In this document: positions 46,601-49,639 of the stretch, piece after piece | How the letters are laid out: each line of letters starts with the position of its first letter | How positions within the stretch are numbered: position 1 is the stretch's first letter | Source: Anisus vortex | Taxonomy: Eukaryota > Mollusca > Gastropoda > Planorbidae | NCBI GenBank assembly: GCA_949126835.1 | Contig: OX421500.1 | Coordinates: forward strand, 16,622,181 to 16,686,180 | Length of the DNA: 64,000 bases | Direction of reading: 5' to 3' | Made by a program: the position numbers and the translations under genes | Notes under the pieces: generated by a model | Database searches by the model: none | What the model was told of the DNA's origin: nothing | What the model saw: only the letters and a program-made list of their open reading frames with translations

Positions 46601-49228
46601 CCTGCAGAAGTTATTCAGGCAGGCAAATTTGCAATACTGGAACCTCTTCACATGCTGCTTTGTCGCTGCTGGGAGGAAGGAACCGTCCCCCAGGACCTAA
46701 AAGATGCAAATATTGTGACTCTCTACAAAAAAAAGGAGATCGTTCCGACTGTAACAGTTACAGAGGAATTTCACTTTTGAGTATAGTGGGCAAAGCCTAT
46801 GCACGTATAATCCTCAAGAGGTTACAGAAACTTGCCGAACGGGTGTACCCCGAGTCTCAATACGGTTTTAGGAAAGGGAGATCCACTACTGTCATGATAT
46901 TCTCATTAAGGCAACTGCAGGAACAAAGTCGCGAACAAAGGCAACCACCTTTGCTGATTTGACCAAGACATTCGACCTGGTTAGTAGAGGCGGCCTGTTT
47001 GCTCTGCTGGGGAAAATAGGTTGTCCCAAAAAAATGTTGAAAATGGTGACATCATTCCACAACGACATGCATGGTACTGTTCAGTTTGACAACTCAGTTT
47101 CGAAGCCATTCCCCATAAAAAGCGGTGTTAACAAGGATGCGTGATGGCTCCAACACTCTTTGGAATATTCTTTTCCGTTTTACTTGGTCAACCTACATGC
47201 TCCAGGAACACCAGTTAAACGTTTTCCACATGAGATGTCTGCGCCGAATACTGGGCGTCACTTGGAAGGACCACATAGCCAACCATGAGATCCTGGACCG
47301 AGCAAATATTCCTAGCATCTACTCTCTGCCAACGCAGACTGCGCTGGGTGGGTCATGTCAGCCGGATGCAAGACGGCCGCATCCCTAAAGACATTTTATA
47401 TGGAGAGCTGAAGAACGGCACAAGGGTCCCAGAGCGACCAATACTAAACTACAGGGACGTCCTCAAATGCGACCTCAGGTCCACAAACATCGCCTGCAAA
47501 CCTGGGAGCAGTCTGCAATAGAACGTGCAGCATGGAGACAGGCCATTCATGCTGGTGTATCTGCCCCCGAGACAAAGCGAGCAAACGAATCTCTGGTGAA
47601 ACGAATGAAGAGAAAAAAAAACTTAAAACCGCCAGATGTACAGACTGCTACTCAATACAGATGTCTGGATTGTTCCAGGGACTGCCACTAAAAAAATCGG
47701 ACTGTTCAGCCACCGCAGAATTTGCAAAAGTAGCCATTGAAGTTGTAGAGGGGCGCATCCATTGTCTCTCAAGACAGAAGGAGCCATTATCATACATTTT
47801 TTACTCCCACTTTCATAATTTATTTGCAATTTCTTTTATGTGTTCAGTTTTTTAAAAATAATTTCTTTAGGTCTTATGATTTTACTCTGATACAGAAATG
47901 CCTCCATATGCATATTTGTTTATAAACGTGATAACCTTTTTAGTCTTTCGTTTTAATAAATCACTGTGGAACGCACTTGCATATTGGATGAATTAGTAAA
48001 AGTTCAAAGTCCCATTACAAATGTGAGGTGGCAGCGTTAAGTAAAATAAATAAAAAATGTAGGCCCATATCTCTTAAAAAGTAAATAAAAACTAAGTTGT
48101 ATATGCTAAAAATATATACTTAGTGCGTTGATGTCCTGAACTGCGTTGTCCTGTGTAGCGTACACTTTAACAGACTCTATTGCGCAGCAGTCGTACGTAA
48201 TAGCCAATGTACTGTTTAGCTGGGCAATAAATTTCATGTAGATAAATTCCTTTACTTTGGAAGATTGCAGGGAACAGAACTCGCAGGTCAAATCAAAGAC
48301 CACAATGGCATTTGACGAGCTAGAAACATTTAGATCATGCTTTAATGTAATATTTTCTTGAATGTAGTAACAATGTTAAATTAATTGTTGACAATGACAA
48401 TTTGAAATTGTAATTTATATCTAAATAATAAGCATTCCTTTAACCGATTAACCGATTAACAGTTTATATGTAACTTTAATTAATATATATAGATATCTAT
48501 ATAATATATATATATATATATTATTTTATAATTATTTTATAGAAACATGTCATACGTTACCGTAGCTTTCAAATAGGCTTTAAAACATATTTTCATAAAA
48601 TTATAATGAATTTTTCATGCATTTTAAGAGTTTGGAAAAAAACAACTAACAACTTATATAAACAAAAGCGTACTGACTTTATCATTCAGTTTGTTTATAT
48701 ATTTAATGAAGGGTTTCAGTTTATAAAAAGCTTTTTACTATTTGTAAACTTAAAAAAAACAAAAAACTATACAGTTTTATACTTTCCCTACAGCAAATCA
48801 TTATTCCCATAAGGCATACATTTATCACAAAGAAAATATGAGAGAAAGCCAAAAGAAATTTCCATTACGTTTGCCAGGCATTGGTGATGTTGATTTCTGT
48901 CTGTAGCCAACCCGGAGAGAAAACTTCACGGAGCTTGGTTCTAATATCATCAATGTAGTCAACATCATTGGGTGTAGAAACAGTCACTCTAACGAACCCT
49001 AGAAACAAAGACATAGGCCTAATTATTCTTCATTTTATAATATTTAGGAAGGGTGTTAAAGCTGAATATTTTTTAAATTAATTACTTTTTTTGCTATGTA
49101 TAAAACACATTGCTTAAACCATTAGATAGAAAACAGTAAATCAGTTTACGGTATTGAACTCCATCATCGGCAGAAGACAAACTTAATGAAAGCAGAAATG
49201 CAAAGATTATTTGGGAACAAGTTCCCAT
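3897..49228 (-). CDS. Secreted modular SEA-like/GCC2-GCC3/EGF protein, 5' part of a 30-exon gene
   Basis: A single chain of minus-strand exons joins in frame from the signal-peptide exon (49150-49228) to the exon ending at 3897, about 1300 codons. Order: signal peptide; module A of 13 exons; a 159-codon EGF exon; a 73-codon EGF exon; module B of 13 exons. All introns are GT-AG and every phase fits its neighbour. Each module reads as an N-terminal alpha/beta domain, a Cys-rich GCC2/GCC3 (ephrin-receptor-like) part, then two further alpha/beta stretches resembling SEA domains. The protein probably acts outside the cell in adhesion or as a surface or matrix component. The last exon ends in phase 1, so the 3' end lies beyond the window. 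Alternative: two tandem genes, though no signal-peptide exon was found before module B. Domain names are by eye. Confidence 0.75.
4590..4774 (-). CDS. Module B exon 12 (phase 2-1)
   Basis: Acceptor cttcag, donor caaG|gtgag, 185 bases. Contains WFREDINDPLLRKIAETM, matching FGEDINDELLQRFTHVAL of module A exon 12. The beta strand followed by an amphipathic helix is the core of a SEA-like fold. A second in-frame acceptor six bases upstream (start 4780) is possible. Confidence 0.85.
4988..5055 (-). CDS. Module B exon 11 (phase 0-2)
   Basis: Acceptor ctcatttcttag, donor GG|gtaata, 68 bases. Reads VLNTILQNIPEFGTVYLY. Matches LIYQAAKDIVPEYYSVIY of module A exon 11 in place and phase. Called mainly because it is the only exon that links the flanking phases. 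Confidence 0.7.
5180..5253 (-). CDS. Module B exon 10 (phase 1-0)
   Basis: Acceptor ttttccag, donor AAG|gtaaaa, 74 bases. Reads DDTKHVLYLKHITLTNEDLS. The start DD-x-x-K matches DDVSKRIV of module A exon 10, and both end in phase 0. Confidence 0.8.
5455..5509 (-). CDS. Module B exon 9 (phase 0-1)
   Basis: Acceptor ttactaacag (with a branch-like ctaac), donor ataG|gtaaat, 55 bases. Reads NYPAIRLEQPFKIKVSSI. Module A exon 9 is also 55 bases and reads EFQASRVQLPLHYNVSVI. Too short for an ORF search; found by phase and paralogy. Confidence 0.8.
5510..6080. other. Intron sequence, nothing recognised
   Basis: Part of the intron between module B exons 8 and 9. The 72-codon plus frame ending at 6108 runs into the LINE remnant and shows no motif of its own. 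Confidence 0.5.
6081..7060 (+). mobile_element. Decayed LINE: endonuclease start plus RT part
   Basis: Plus-strand reading shows NVRTMFGTGRPA and MRQYNL near 6105-6170, the usual start of an AP-endonuclease domain in non-LTR retrotransposons. At about 6585-6650 it reads QWTFLKQLNDLDFLDNLVIL, the RT catalytic block where active elements have FADD (here FLDN, catalytic Asp changed or lost). Near 6930 comes FRDRIFNTTVKPALL, the conserved post-RT block. Most of the endonuclease and the N-terminal RT are missing and stops are frequent. Sits in the exon 8-9 intron of module B, opposite to the host gene. Confidence 0.75.
7061..7884. other. Intron sequence, nothing recognised
   Basis: AT-rich intron between module B exon 8 and the LINE remnant, with short words such as taggccta common throughout the window. 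No coding or RNA feature seen. Confidence 0.5.
7885..7996 (-). CDS. Module B exon 8 (phase 2-0)
   Basis: Acceptor cgctttag, donor ATG|gtattt, 112 bases. Contains SSVDMLMRNLYDTSQLYLWI, aligned with STTEMFLRMVLNINTNDFWY of module A exon 8. A nearer acceptor (acctcag) would break the frame. Confidence 0.75.
8140..8289 (-). CDS. Module B exon 7 (phase 2-2)
   Basis: Acceptor catttcag, donor GG|gtaaga, 150 bases, identical in length to module A exon 7. Carries CVPDSSCTANETC, matching CLPDPSCTSDQNC, so the spacing of these cysteines is conserved. Confidence 0.85.
8368..8848 (+). repeat. Dispersed repeat with CTCCCTTTATT inverted ends, copy 1
   Basis: Starts ctccctttattt, contains gtctgtctgtctgtctg and a cgaccacttcccgtggtc hairpin, and reaches aaataaagggag at 8798-8810. 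Both ends are flanked by TA, as in Tc1/mariner-type MITEs. However, identity with the copy at 51817 continues about 37 bases past the right end, so the true boundary may be 8848. Non-coding. Confidence 0.7.
8849..9429. other. Intron sequence, nothing recognised
   Basis: AT-rich intron between module B exons 6 and 7. No motif-bearing frame or RNA structure seen. Confidence 0.45.
9430..9765 (+). pseudogene. LINE reverse transcriptase fragment (CR1/Jockey-like)
   Basis: Plus-strand reading gives LRVPQGIVLDPLLFLMYMND followed by LPNSI. This is the conserved RT block that in active elements reads GVPQGSVLGPLLF..YINDLP. About 130 bases on comes NAKYIGVII, the equivalent of the later YLGV block. 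The YADD catalytic block between them is missing. The fragment is short and unbounded; the family level is tentative. Confidence 0.65.
9880..9968 (+). other. tRNA-like sequence, possible SINE head
   Basis: The stretch has a box-A-like actcagtggtaaacg and a box-B-like gggttcgattctcc about 45 bases apart, followed by a T-rich run. It does not fold into a full acceptor stem by eye, so it is more likely a tRNA-derived repeat than a tRNA gene. A segment ending agggcaacgccgggg lies 250 bases downstream and may belong to the same repeat. Confidence 0.35.
10665..10815 (-). CDS. Module B exon 6 (phase 1-2)
   Basis: Acceptor tcttccag, donor AC|gtaaga, 151 bases. Contains VNIEMNLTILTPKCLKD, matching INIDLVLTLETPYCLTD in module A exon 6. 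Opens the second alpha/beta domain of the module: beta strand, cysteine, then helix. Confidence 0.85.
10919..11065 (-). CDS. Module B exon 5, GCC2/GCC3 repeat (phase 1-1)
   Basis: Acceptor gttttctag, donor T|gtaagt, 147 bases. Reads KCKPGYYMALDKLTCEPC and then C..C spacings typical of GCC2/GCC3 (ephrin-receptor-like) Cys-rich repeats: C-x-PG-x-Y/F, C-x-x-CP-x-G/D-x-Y. Partner of module A exon 5. Confidence 0.88.
11172..11276 (-). CDS. Module B exon 4, GCC2/GCC3 repeat (phase 1-1)
   Basis: Acceptor tttttcag, donor ataG|gtaaca, 105 bases, same length as module A exon 4. Reads CDIGMYAEEKSCVPCDEGKT, with the C-x-x-G-x-Y and C-x-x-C core of GCC2/GCC3 repeats. Confidence 0.88.
11481..11561 (-). 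CDS. Module B exon 3 (phase 1-1)
   Basis: Acceptor tttcaacag, donor caaG|gtaaca, 81 bases, same length as module A exon 3. Short Cys-containing linker: YKMCKYYTLC, then RCLNAEFLP. It leads into the GCC2/GCC3 exons. Confidence 0.8.
11659..11757. repeat. 31 bp tandem repeat, about 3 copies
   Basis: The unit aaaaaagggagataagaaaa plus aaaacacacac is repeated three times almost perfectly in the intron 100 bases upstream of module B exon 3. The open minus frames here follow from the repeat. Confidence 0.9.
11760..15053. other. Large intron, mostly unassigned
   Basis: Intron between module B exons 2 and 3. Mostly AT-rich. Words gtcccacttat (12850, 14827) and cacttatgggac (13240) recur and may be ends of a small element, not resolved. 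At 13680-14066 both strands are open for about 117 codons in slightly GC-richer DNA; neither product shows a known motif. No exon consistent with the gene was seen. Confidence 0.4.
15054..15247 (-). CDS. Module B exon 2 (phase 2-1)
   Basis: Acceptor attttcag, donor A|gtaagt, 194 bases. Contains SYEIDSVKVYENIWNAEYDI, aligned with CAIESVKVYATQDNAVQDI of module A exon 2. Both exons begin with SSN after the splice. Together with exon 1 it forms an alpha/beta domain of about 115 residues. Confidence 0.85.
15477..15633 (-). CDS. Module B exon 1 (phase 1-2)
   Basis: Acceptor tgaatgcag, donor TC|gtaagt, 157 bases. Reads YLRITILESVDGSSVNTIVD and then a helix. Module A exon 1 reads FVRVTVSTPNDVDYIDDI with the same phases. 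It has no signal peptide, so module B is internal or the preceding exon supplies one. Confidence 0.8.
15962..15976 (-). CDS. Possible 15-base micro-exon (phase 1-1)
   Basis: A strong acceptor (tttttatacag) and donor (gtatgt) enclose 15 bases that would add CIIPT between the second EGF exon and module B. It would supply the cysteine codon split at the EGF exon end. Phase fits, but so does skipping it. Needs transcript support. Confidence 0.3.
16174..16392 (-). CDS. EGF-like exon b (laminin-EGF plus partial EGF, phase 1-1)
   Basis: Acceptor tttgaaacag, donor T|gtaagt, 219 bases. Reads CRNWTCGENCSRECPC, then GTCTCKPEFVGDTC (laminin-type EGF), then NECDYNN...KCVNSYGSFT (start of a calcium-binding-type EGF, cut before its last cysteines). 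It matches the first half of the exon at 33481-33957. The Helitron-like array begins only a few tens of bases upstream of the acceptor, so a TA run stands where a pyrimidine tract would be expected. Confidence 0.82.
16421..17876 (+). mobile_element. Helitron-like unit U0, 5' truncated
   Basis: First of five head-to-tail units. It starts at acggcggtgaac inside a TA run and lacks the first 117 or so bases present in later units. It ends with a short hairpin (CCGGT..ACCGG) then acataacggcttg before a TA run. Contains about eight copies of the 19-base ccgggcaatgtttaaatta minisatellite at 17200-17360. No coding sequence, so non-autonomous. Confidence 0.55.
17889..19852 (+). mobile_element. Helitron-like unit U1 with internal 626 bp duplication
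   Basis: Begins tctcaaaagg with tatg repeats and ends accggcttg. Instead of the ccgggcaatg array it carries two copies of a 626-base segment (about 18160-18785 and 18786-19410) rich in gacgtcatca and tagcggg words. The two near-identical 76-codon minus frames inside are repeat by-products. Confidence 0.55.
19865..21466 (+). mobile_element. Helitron-like unit U2 (reference copy)
   Basis: Complete 1602-base unit: 5' TCTCAAAAGG directly after a TA-rich A/T junction; 3' end with a CCGGT..ACCGG hairpin, seven bases, then CCGGCTAG before TATATA. 5'-TC and hairpin-CTRR ends are the hallmarks of Helitrons inserting between A and T. About nine 19-base minisatellite copies at 20770-20955. Non-coding. 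Confidence 0.58.
22191..22640 (+). mobile_element. TTAA-flanked MITE, copy 1 (piggyBac-like)
   Basis: Element AGACCAAGTGAAGAG...CTCTTCACTTGGTCT, inverted ends of about 15-20 bases, flanked on both sides by TTAA (22187-22190, 22641-22644). The sister units U0, U2 and U4 have a single uninterrupted TTAA at this spot, giving an empty-site comparison. TTAA duplication is the mark of piggyBac-type transposition. No transposase frame. Confidence 0.88.
22828..23140 (+). repeat. 19 bp minisatellite, largest array
   Basis: About 16 head-to-tail copies of ccgggcaatgtttaaatta with variants ataatacc and atatacc. The same array occurs in U0 (about 8), U2 (about 9) and U4 (about 6), so copy number varies between units of one element. 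Confidence 0.92.
23671..24787 (+). mobile_element. Helitron-like unit U4, left part
   Basis: Starts tctcaaaagg and runs to gttttacat, where the LTR retrotransposon interrupts it. The unit resumes at 31160 (gttgaatagaaaa). The joined length, about 1.54 kb, fits U2. The minisatellite here is short (about six copies, 24552-24690). Confidence 0.58.
24788..25408 (+). repeat. 5' LTR
   Basis: Begins TGTTACGAATATC and ends CATAACA, giving TGTTA...TAACA inverted tips. 621 bases, same as the 3' LTR. The 81-codon minus frame inside has no motif and is present in both LTRs only by copying. Confidence 0.95.
25412..25429 (+). promoter_or_regulatory. Primer binding site, tRNA-Pro type
   Basis: TGGGGGCTCGTCCGGGAT lies three bases after the 5' LTR. 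This is the 18-base sequence complementary to the 3' end of proline tRNA that is well known from gammaretroviruses; Gypsy-like elements of animals may share it. Confidence 0.88.
25583..26868 (+). pseudogene. gag, broken by one frameshift
   Basis: Frame one (25583-26200) begins with a region resembling a SAP/HeH-type helix-extended-helix (LSIKKLKEIAEILKIEV), then a long charged coiled coil with a repeated EKRLDREMEQ block, then the start of a capsid-like part ending at a stop. The capsid continues in the -1 frame from about 26190, with a Y.K.FR block and a single CCHC zinc knuckle (C-x2-C-x4-H-x4-C) at 26662-26703, ending at 26868. The break falls mid-capsid, which argues for a mutation rather than programmed frameshifting. 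RNA packaging and particle assembly would be its role. Confidence 0.85.
26929..28368 (+). CDS. Deleted pol: aspartic protease joined to integrase remnants
   Basis: 479 codons. Residues about 60-170 form a retroviral-type aspartic protease with the DTGAS active site at Asp79. A Lys/Glu-rich linker (KKKEEIL repeats) follows at 190-225. From about 320 there are scraps of an integrase core: TDRRTNF (one catalytic Asp context) and TVRGPLKLLQEAW (end of core), close together because the rest is deleted. RT and RNase H are absent. The C-terminus has a hydrophobic stretch (about 447-464, TIGISLMLLTLLLLIVKF) that could span a membrane; its origin is unclear. The frame is open, so it may still be translated. 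Confidence 0.85.
   Translation: MATIGLVVQVHRDEKVDQSIFDSNKSLKSLKDEKTPESHGQGKNKIDTETLCSFQPFISEGCVALQKEGPLKSVNILRDTGASLTLLLKDVLPLNVNTLTGQTVLLRGFEWKEEIPLHRIYLASDLVTGYVTVGVISKLPVEGISVILANDLAKGRVRPELIVKENPDPSPIVKTGKEKELYPVGDVINGMTPQKKKEEILSQEKKKKEEILPREKKEEEEVELDTTIFSKIDDCPKGNEQSKKSSQNELTAEQKVDPELLQLHEKAVDEKENPTTDVYEQIDHSMNNQQCKPAVAGTDEDLRSITEETSAESWTETIKSYGLPQSIPTDRRTNFAPELFNPVLKNLCLEQEMSTESYPESRGAYGPIFGPTVRGPLKLLQEAWQTELDLLGLSKYLDKYINCLSDITVFVRKKLYTAHMQMPLLCDESKAKILYHLKMIKPYLLKTIGISLMLLTLLLLIVKFMPGVQDELNDKFTDS
28369..30521 (+). other. Non-coding interior of the LTR element
   Basis: About 2.1 kb with no motif-bearing frame. AT-rich, with a GA run at 29913-29930. An envelope gene would normally sit here in a retrovirus, but none is readable. 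Confidence 0.6.
30522..30534 (+). promoter_or_regulatory. Polypurine tract
   Basis: ggaaggagggggg directly before the 3' LTR; the expected primer for plus-strand DNA synthesis. Confidence 0.9.
30535..31155 (+). repeat. 3' LTR
   Basis: 621 bases, 99% like the 5' LTR (six substitutions seen), TGTTA...TAACA tips, followed by the ACAT target copy. Confidence 0.95.
31160..31584 (+). mobile_element. Helitron-like unit U4, right part
   Basis: Continues the unit interrupted at 24787: gcgggcaattttg region, then CCGGT..ACCGG hairpin and ccggcttg at 31584, followed by a long TA run. This is the right end of the array. Confidence 0.58.
31585..31704. repeat. TA then GA microsatellite
   Basis: About 30 TA repeats (31585-31644) pass into a GA-rich run (31645-31704). 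The open frames here (YIYIYI, SLSLSL) are repeat by-products. Confidence 0.95.
31870..32915 (+). pseudogene. LINE 3' part with RNase H domain (I-like)
   Basis: Plus-strand reading in three frames (shifts near 32105 and 32540) gives an RNase H domain: IHIYTDSSAF (first Asp), AEVDAMIIAFE (Glu), IVIFTDSQSALQ (Asp), then QWIPRHIGIPGNEKADRLAR (the HxGxxGNExAD end). After it comes a C-x2-C-x8-H-x4-C motif (NCRHCPC...DHNLLEC) and a (GAA)n tail at 32895-32915. RNase H after RT is typical of I-clade LINEs; the RT and endonuclease are missing (5' truncation). Dead because of frameshifts. Confidence 0.88.
32916..33480. other. Intron sequence, nothing recognised
   Basis: Between the LINE tail and the donor of the EGF exon at 33481. 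No feature seen. Confidence 0.5.
33481..33957 (-). CDS. EGF-like exon a (phase 1-1)
   Basis: Acceptor gctttacag, donor aA|gtaagt, 477 bases, 159 codons. Contains two laminin-type units (NWKWGENCTQECTC...GTCTCKP and WRYGMNCSDECRC...YCHCK), a short EGF-like stretch between them (DECTAELPCQPGYRC), and a final EGF (CYEKCQSEHEFCVRNGSDYK then CYCDVGF). About 30 cysteines, all spaced as in disulfide-bonded extracellular modules. N-glycosylation sequons (NCT, NGT, NCS, NGS) support secretion. It follows module A and precedes the 17 kb intron. Confidence 0.92.
34168..34224 (+). mobile_element. hAT-like transposon end (remnant)
   Basis: cagggttcggcaacctacgg then cacgcgtgcc and ttggcacgc, matching the inverted end seen near 2096. 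The other end and target duplication were not found. Confidence 0.4.
34367..34483 (-). CDS. Module A exon 13 (phase 1-1)
   Basis: Acceptor gctttcag, donor caaG|gtgtga, 117 bases, same length as module B exon 13. Reads AMDICLLANQLRLSPKFC and then CTGFNSGGYFIC. Closes the third domain of module A. Confidence 0.8.
34484..35925. other. Intron sequence, nothing recognised
   Basis: AT-rich sequence up to the LINE fragments. A 64-codon minus frame near 35571-35765 shows no family motif. No feature supported. Confidence 0.45.
35930..36592 (+). pseudogene. LINE 3' fragment, plus strand
   Basis: Reads KTKLVKVKTNANG...IENFKYLGSYIT (post-RT block with YLGS), then GRCLRRILRL, then WGWLGHVLRMDKKRVSKSAL and a KRRRARP...RRT...TWHEIRWLAQDREAWRN tail. 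These are the ordered C-terminal blocks of CR1/RTE-like LINEs. Frameshifts separate them. It ends head-on against the minus-strand LINE end that starts at about 36600. Confidence 0.82.
36600..37266 (-). pseudogene. LINE 3' fragment, minus strand
   Basis: Minus-strand reading gives LEKTEPMTLFKKQEKPI, FIDLGSIVSVTNGSDEDIKA, KLRIFNTNVKSVLRYGSETW, and then PPTGYHPTGSAVELPGK. These are post-RT blocks of a LINE different from the one ending at 36592. Stops and frameshifts are present. The long plus-strand frame opposite it is a shadow. Confidence 0.82.
37330..38576. other. Intron, possible solo LTR at about 37650-38340
   Basis: No gene. The stretch 37950-38335 resembles an LTR in texture: a promoter-like ttaaaaaagcc, repeated cagtt/gagtt words and a poly-A-signal-like AT run. 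Tips gtgacact (37648) and agtgttac (38331) are inverted, but no target duplication is evident. Confidence 0.3.
38577..38737 (-). CDS. Module A exon 12 (phase 2-1)
   Basis: Acceptor tatttacag, donor ttaG|gtttgt, 161 bases. Reads SSFIYLAFGEDINDELLQRF, partner of module B exon 12. A nearer acceptor (ttcaag) would create a stop codon at the join, which decides the start. Confidence 0.85.
38905..38978 (+). other. tRNA-like sequence, possible SINE remnant
   Basis: gtctagtgggagtg (box-A-like) and ctggttcaaatcc (box-B-like) about 40 bases apart in an intron. No complete cloverleaf by eye. Confidence 0.3.
39301..39353 (-). CDS. Module A exon 11 (phase 0-2)
   Basis: Acceptor gtttaccacag, donor TA|gtgagt, 53 bases. 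Reads LIYQAAKDIVPEYYSVI, an amphipathic helix. Links exons 10 and 12 in frame. Confidence 0.78.
39477..39541 (-). CDS. Module A exon 10 (phase 1-0)
   Basis: Acceptor ttaacaatag, donor CAG|gtaaat, 65 bases. Reads DVSKRIVPAYFTSYLDIKDE. Partner of module B exon 10. Confidence 0.78.
39600..39960 (+). repeat. Dispersed repeat family, copy 1
   Basis: Shares with 43375-43700 a run of words (gtggtccgagtct, gtcttgcatt, gttactggctttc, attccatg, aagaaagaatac). An inverted part lies at 52605-52700 (cggaccacggatgaacg). Class unknown; lies in the exon 9-10 intron of module A. Confidence 0.65.
39975..40029 (-). CDS. Module A exon 9 (phase 0-1)
   Basis: Acceptor gtggtggtag, donor ataG|gtaggt, 55 bases. Reads EFQASRVQLPLHYNVSVI; 55 bases and same phases as module B exon 9. 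Confidence 0.8.
40203..40320 (-). CDS. Module A exon 8 (phase 2-0)
   Basis: Acceptor tttttttcag, donor TGG|gtaagt, 118 bases. Contains NVSTTEMFLRMVLNINTNDF. The acceptor region is triplicated upstream in a 63-base tandem repeat; using the second acceptor would bring in an in-frame stop, so this start is preferred. Confidence 0.82.
40311..40490. repeat. 63 bp tandem repeat, 3 copies, including a splice acceptor
   Basis: The unit (ggcactgaaa...aagaaaa...catttcatcaagttaatt) is repeated three times. On the minus strand each copy contains an acceptor-like ctt(t/a)tttcag|TGC. The copy nearest the exon is the real one. Confidence 0.85.
40494..40942 (-). mobile_element. TTAA-flanked MITE, copy 2
   Basis: 449-base element in the opposite orientation to the copy at 22191, with the same AGACCAAGTGAAGAG inverted ends and TTAA on both sides (40490-40493, 40943-40946). 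Non-coding; lies in the exon 7-8 intron of module A. Confidence 0.88.
41344..41493 (-). CDS. Module A exon 7 (phase 2-2)
   Basis: Acceptor atgtttaag, donor CG|gtgtgt, 150 bases, same as module B exon 7. Reads SDCPQKNCFKKIAYPL and CLPDPSCTSDQNC. The donor was chosen because it gives the same length and phase as the partner exon. Confidence 0.82.
41600..41753 (-). CDS. Module A exon 6 (phase 1-2)
   Basis: Acceptor tatttcag, donor AA|gtaaaa, 154 bases. Reads INIDLVLTLETPYCLTD and a helix ending SWISLFN. Partner of module B exon 6. Confidence 0.84.
42126..42260 (-). CDS. Module A exon 5, GCC2/GCC3 repeat (phase 1-1)
   Basis: Acceptor cattttacag, donor tcaG|gttttt (a weak donor), 135 bases. Reads CDPGFFYSLEKMSCQPCPVG followed by TYWSPNDKLCHLCP. 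GCC2/GCC3-type cysteine spacing as in module B exon 5. Confidence 0.87.
42994..43098 (-). CDS. Module A exon 4, GCC2/GCC3 repeat (phase 1-1)
   Basis: Acceptor tttaaacag, donor gttG|gtaagt, 105 bases. Reads CAIGMYAEREKCVPCDQGKT; nearly the same protein as module B exon 4, the best conserved pair. Confidence 0.9.
43375..43700 (+). repeat. Dispersed repeat family, copy 2
   Basis: Diverged copy of 39600-39960 (gtggtctgagtctcgtcttgcattctg, aagaaagaataccc). Intronic, unclassified. Confidence 0.6.
43924..44004 (-). CDS. Module A exon 3 (phase 1-1)
   Basis: Acceptor ttattacag, donor caaG|gtaatc, 81 bases. Reads YTMCDLPPWWTGEERCKNSY. Same size as module B exon 3. The LINE at 44090-47800 starts about 85 bases upstream of its acceptor. 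Confidence 0.8.
44090..47800 (+). mobile_element. LINE (RTE/CR1-like, CFDP2-type), internally deleted
   Basis: A GC-richer plus-strand element in the module A exon 2-3 intron. A long 5' leader (44090-44910) precedes the coding part, which reads in broken frames: AP-endonuclease 44917-45677 (LATWNIRTMCPGL, QQETRLAEDG, LLGDLNARVGSEWD, SWRHPRSGHWHQLDLI); linker with tandem repeat 46110-46400; RT start 46415-47150 (KTPGNDGIPAEVIQAG, YRGISLLSIVGKAYARII, QYGFRKGRST); then directly the post-RT region (NVFHMRCLRRILGVTWKDHI). The RT segment with the catalytic YADD-type motif is missing. A cysteine motif (CLDCSRDCH) marks the C-terminus. Not functional. Confidence 0.9.
46110..46403 (+). repeat. 48 bp tandem repeat inside the LINE frame, 6 copies
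   Basis: In the frame that continues the LINE protein, the unit reads VAPLKSNDGTILKDRR, six times, and then passes into VAQMERWAEYYENLY. It lies between endonuclease and RT, where one copy of this segment is normal. Unit length 48 keeps the frame. Confidence 0.9.
48120..48319 (-). CDS. Module A exon 2 (phase 2-1)
   Basis: Acceptor gtttctag, donor A|gtatat, 200 bases. Contains AIVVFDLTCEFCSLQ, a helix (KEFIYMKFIAQLNSTLA) and CAIESVKVYATQDNAVQDI. With exon 1 it forms a beta-alpha-beta-beta-alpha-beta type unit, similar to SEA or ferredoxin-like folds (inference). Confidence 0.86.
48869..48998 (-). CDS. Module A exon 1 (phase 1-2)
   Basis: Acceptor gtttctag, donor AC|gtaatg, 130 bases. Reads FVRVTVSTPNDVDYIDDI, then KLREVFSPGWLQTEINIT. 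Follows the signal peptide directly, so this domain is the mature N-terminus. Confidence 0.86.
49150..49228 (-). CDS. First coding exon: signal peptide (phase 0-1)
   Basis: ATG at 49228-49226 opens MGTCSQIIFAFLLSLSL followed by SSADDGVQY: a polar start, a hydrophobic core and a small-residue cleavage site near SSA. Donor C|gtaaac, 79 bases. It joins exon 1 of module A in phase 1. This marks the gene start; no promoter element could be fixed upstream. Confidence 0.85.
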
Positions 49229-49639
49229 TTTCTCTTTATTTGTACCCTTTTCCTGCTGTCATTAGGTCAATAGTCTGTGGAGAAAAAAACATATATTAGA
49301 TATATATAATGAGTAGGCCCTATAAAAAGTCTACATTTCTTTTTCTTTAATGCCGACTTAATAATCTCACAATGTAGACAAGTATTATTTGTCTATTTAT
49401 TAATATGTATATAGACCCTATAAAGGTAAGTCTGCGTTATGGACATTTATAAGAAAGTAGTCTATGTGATGGGTGCTGTCCTTTACACACAAATCATTTT
49501 TTATTATACTGGTCTGACATTTAAAAAAGCGTATATTCGCCTTCTTCTTTATTCCCACAAGAATAGGCACGCCCCTCAGACCTATTTTAAAGACGTAATA
49601 GACCGCTGCTGTGACGTCGATAGTTTATATCTTTAAATC

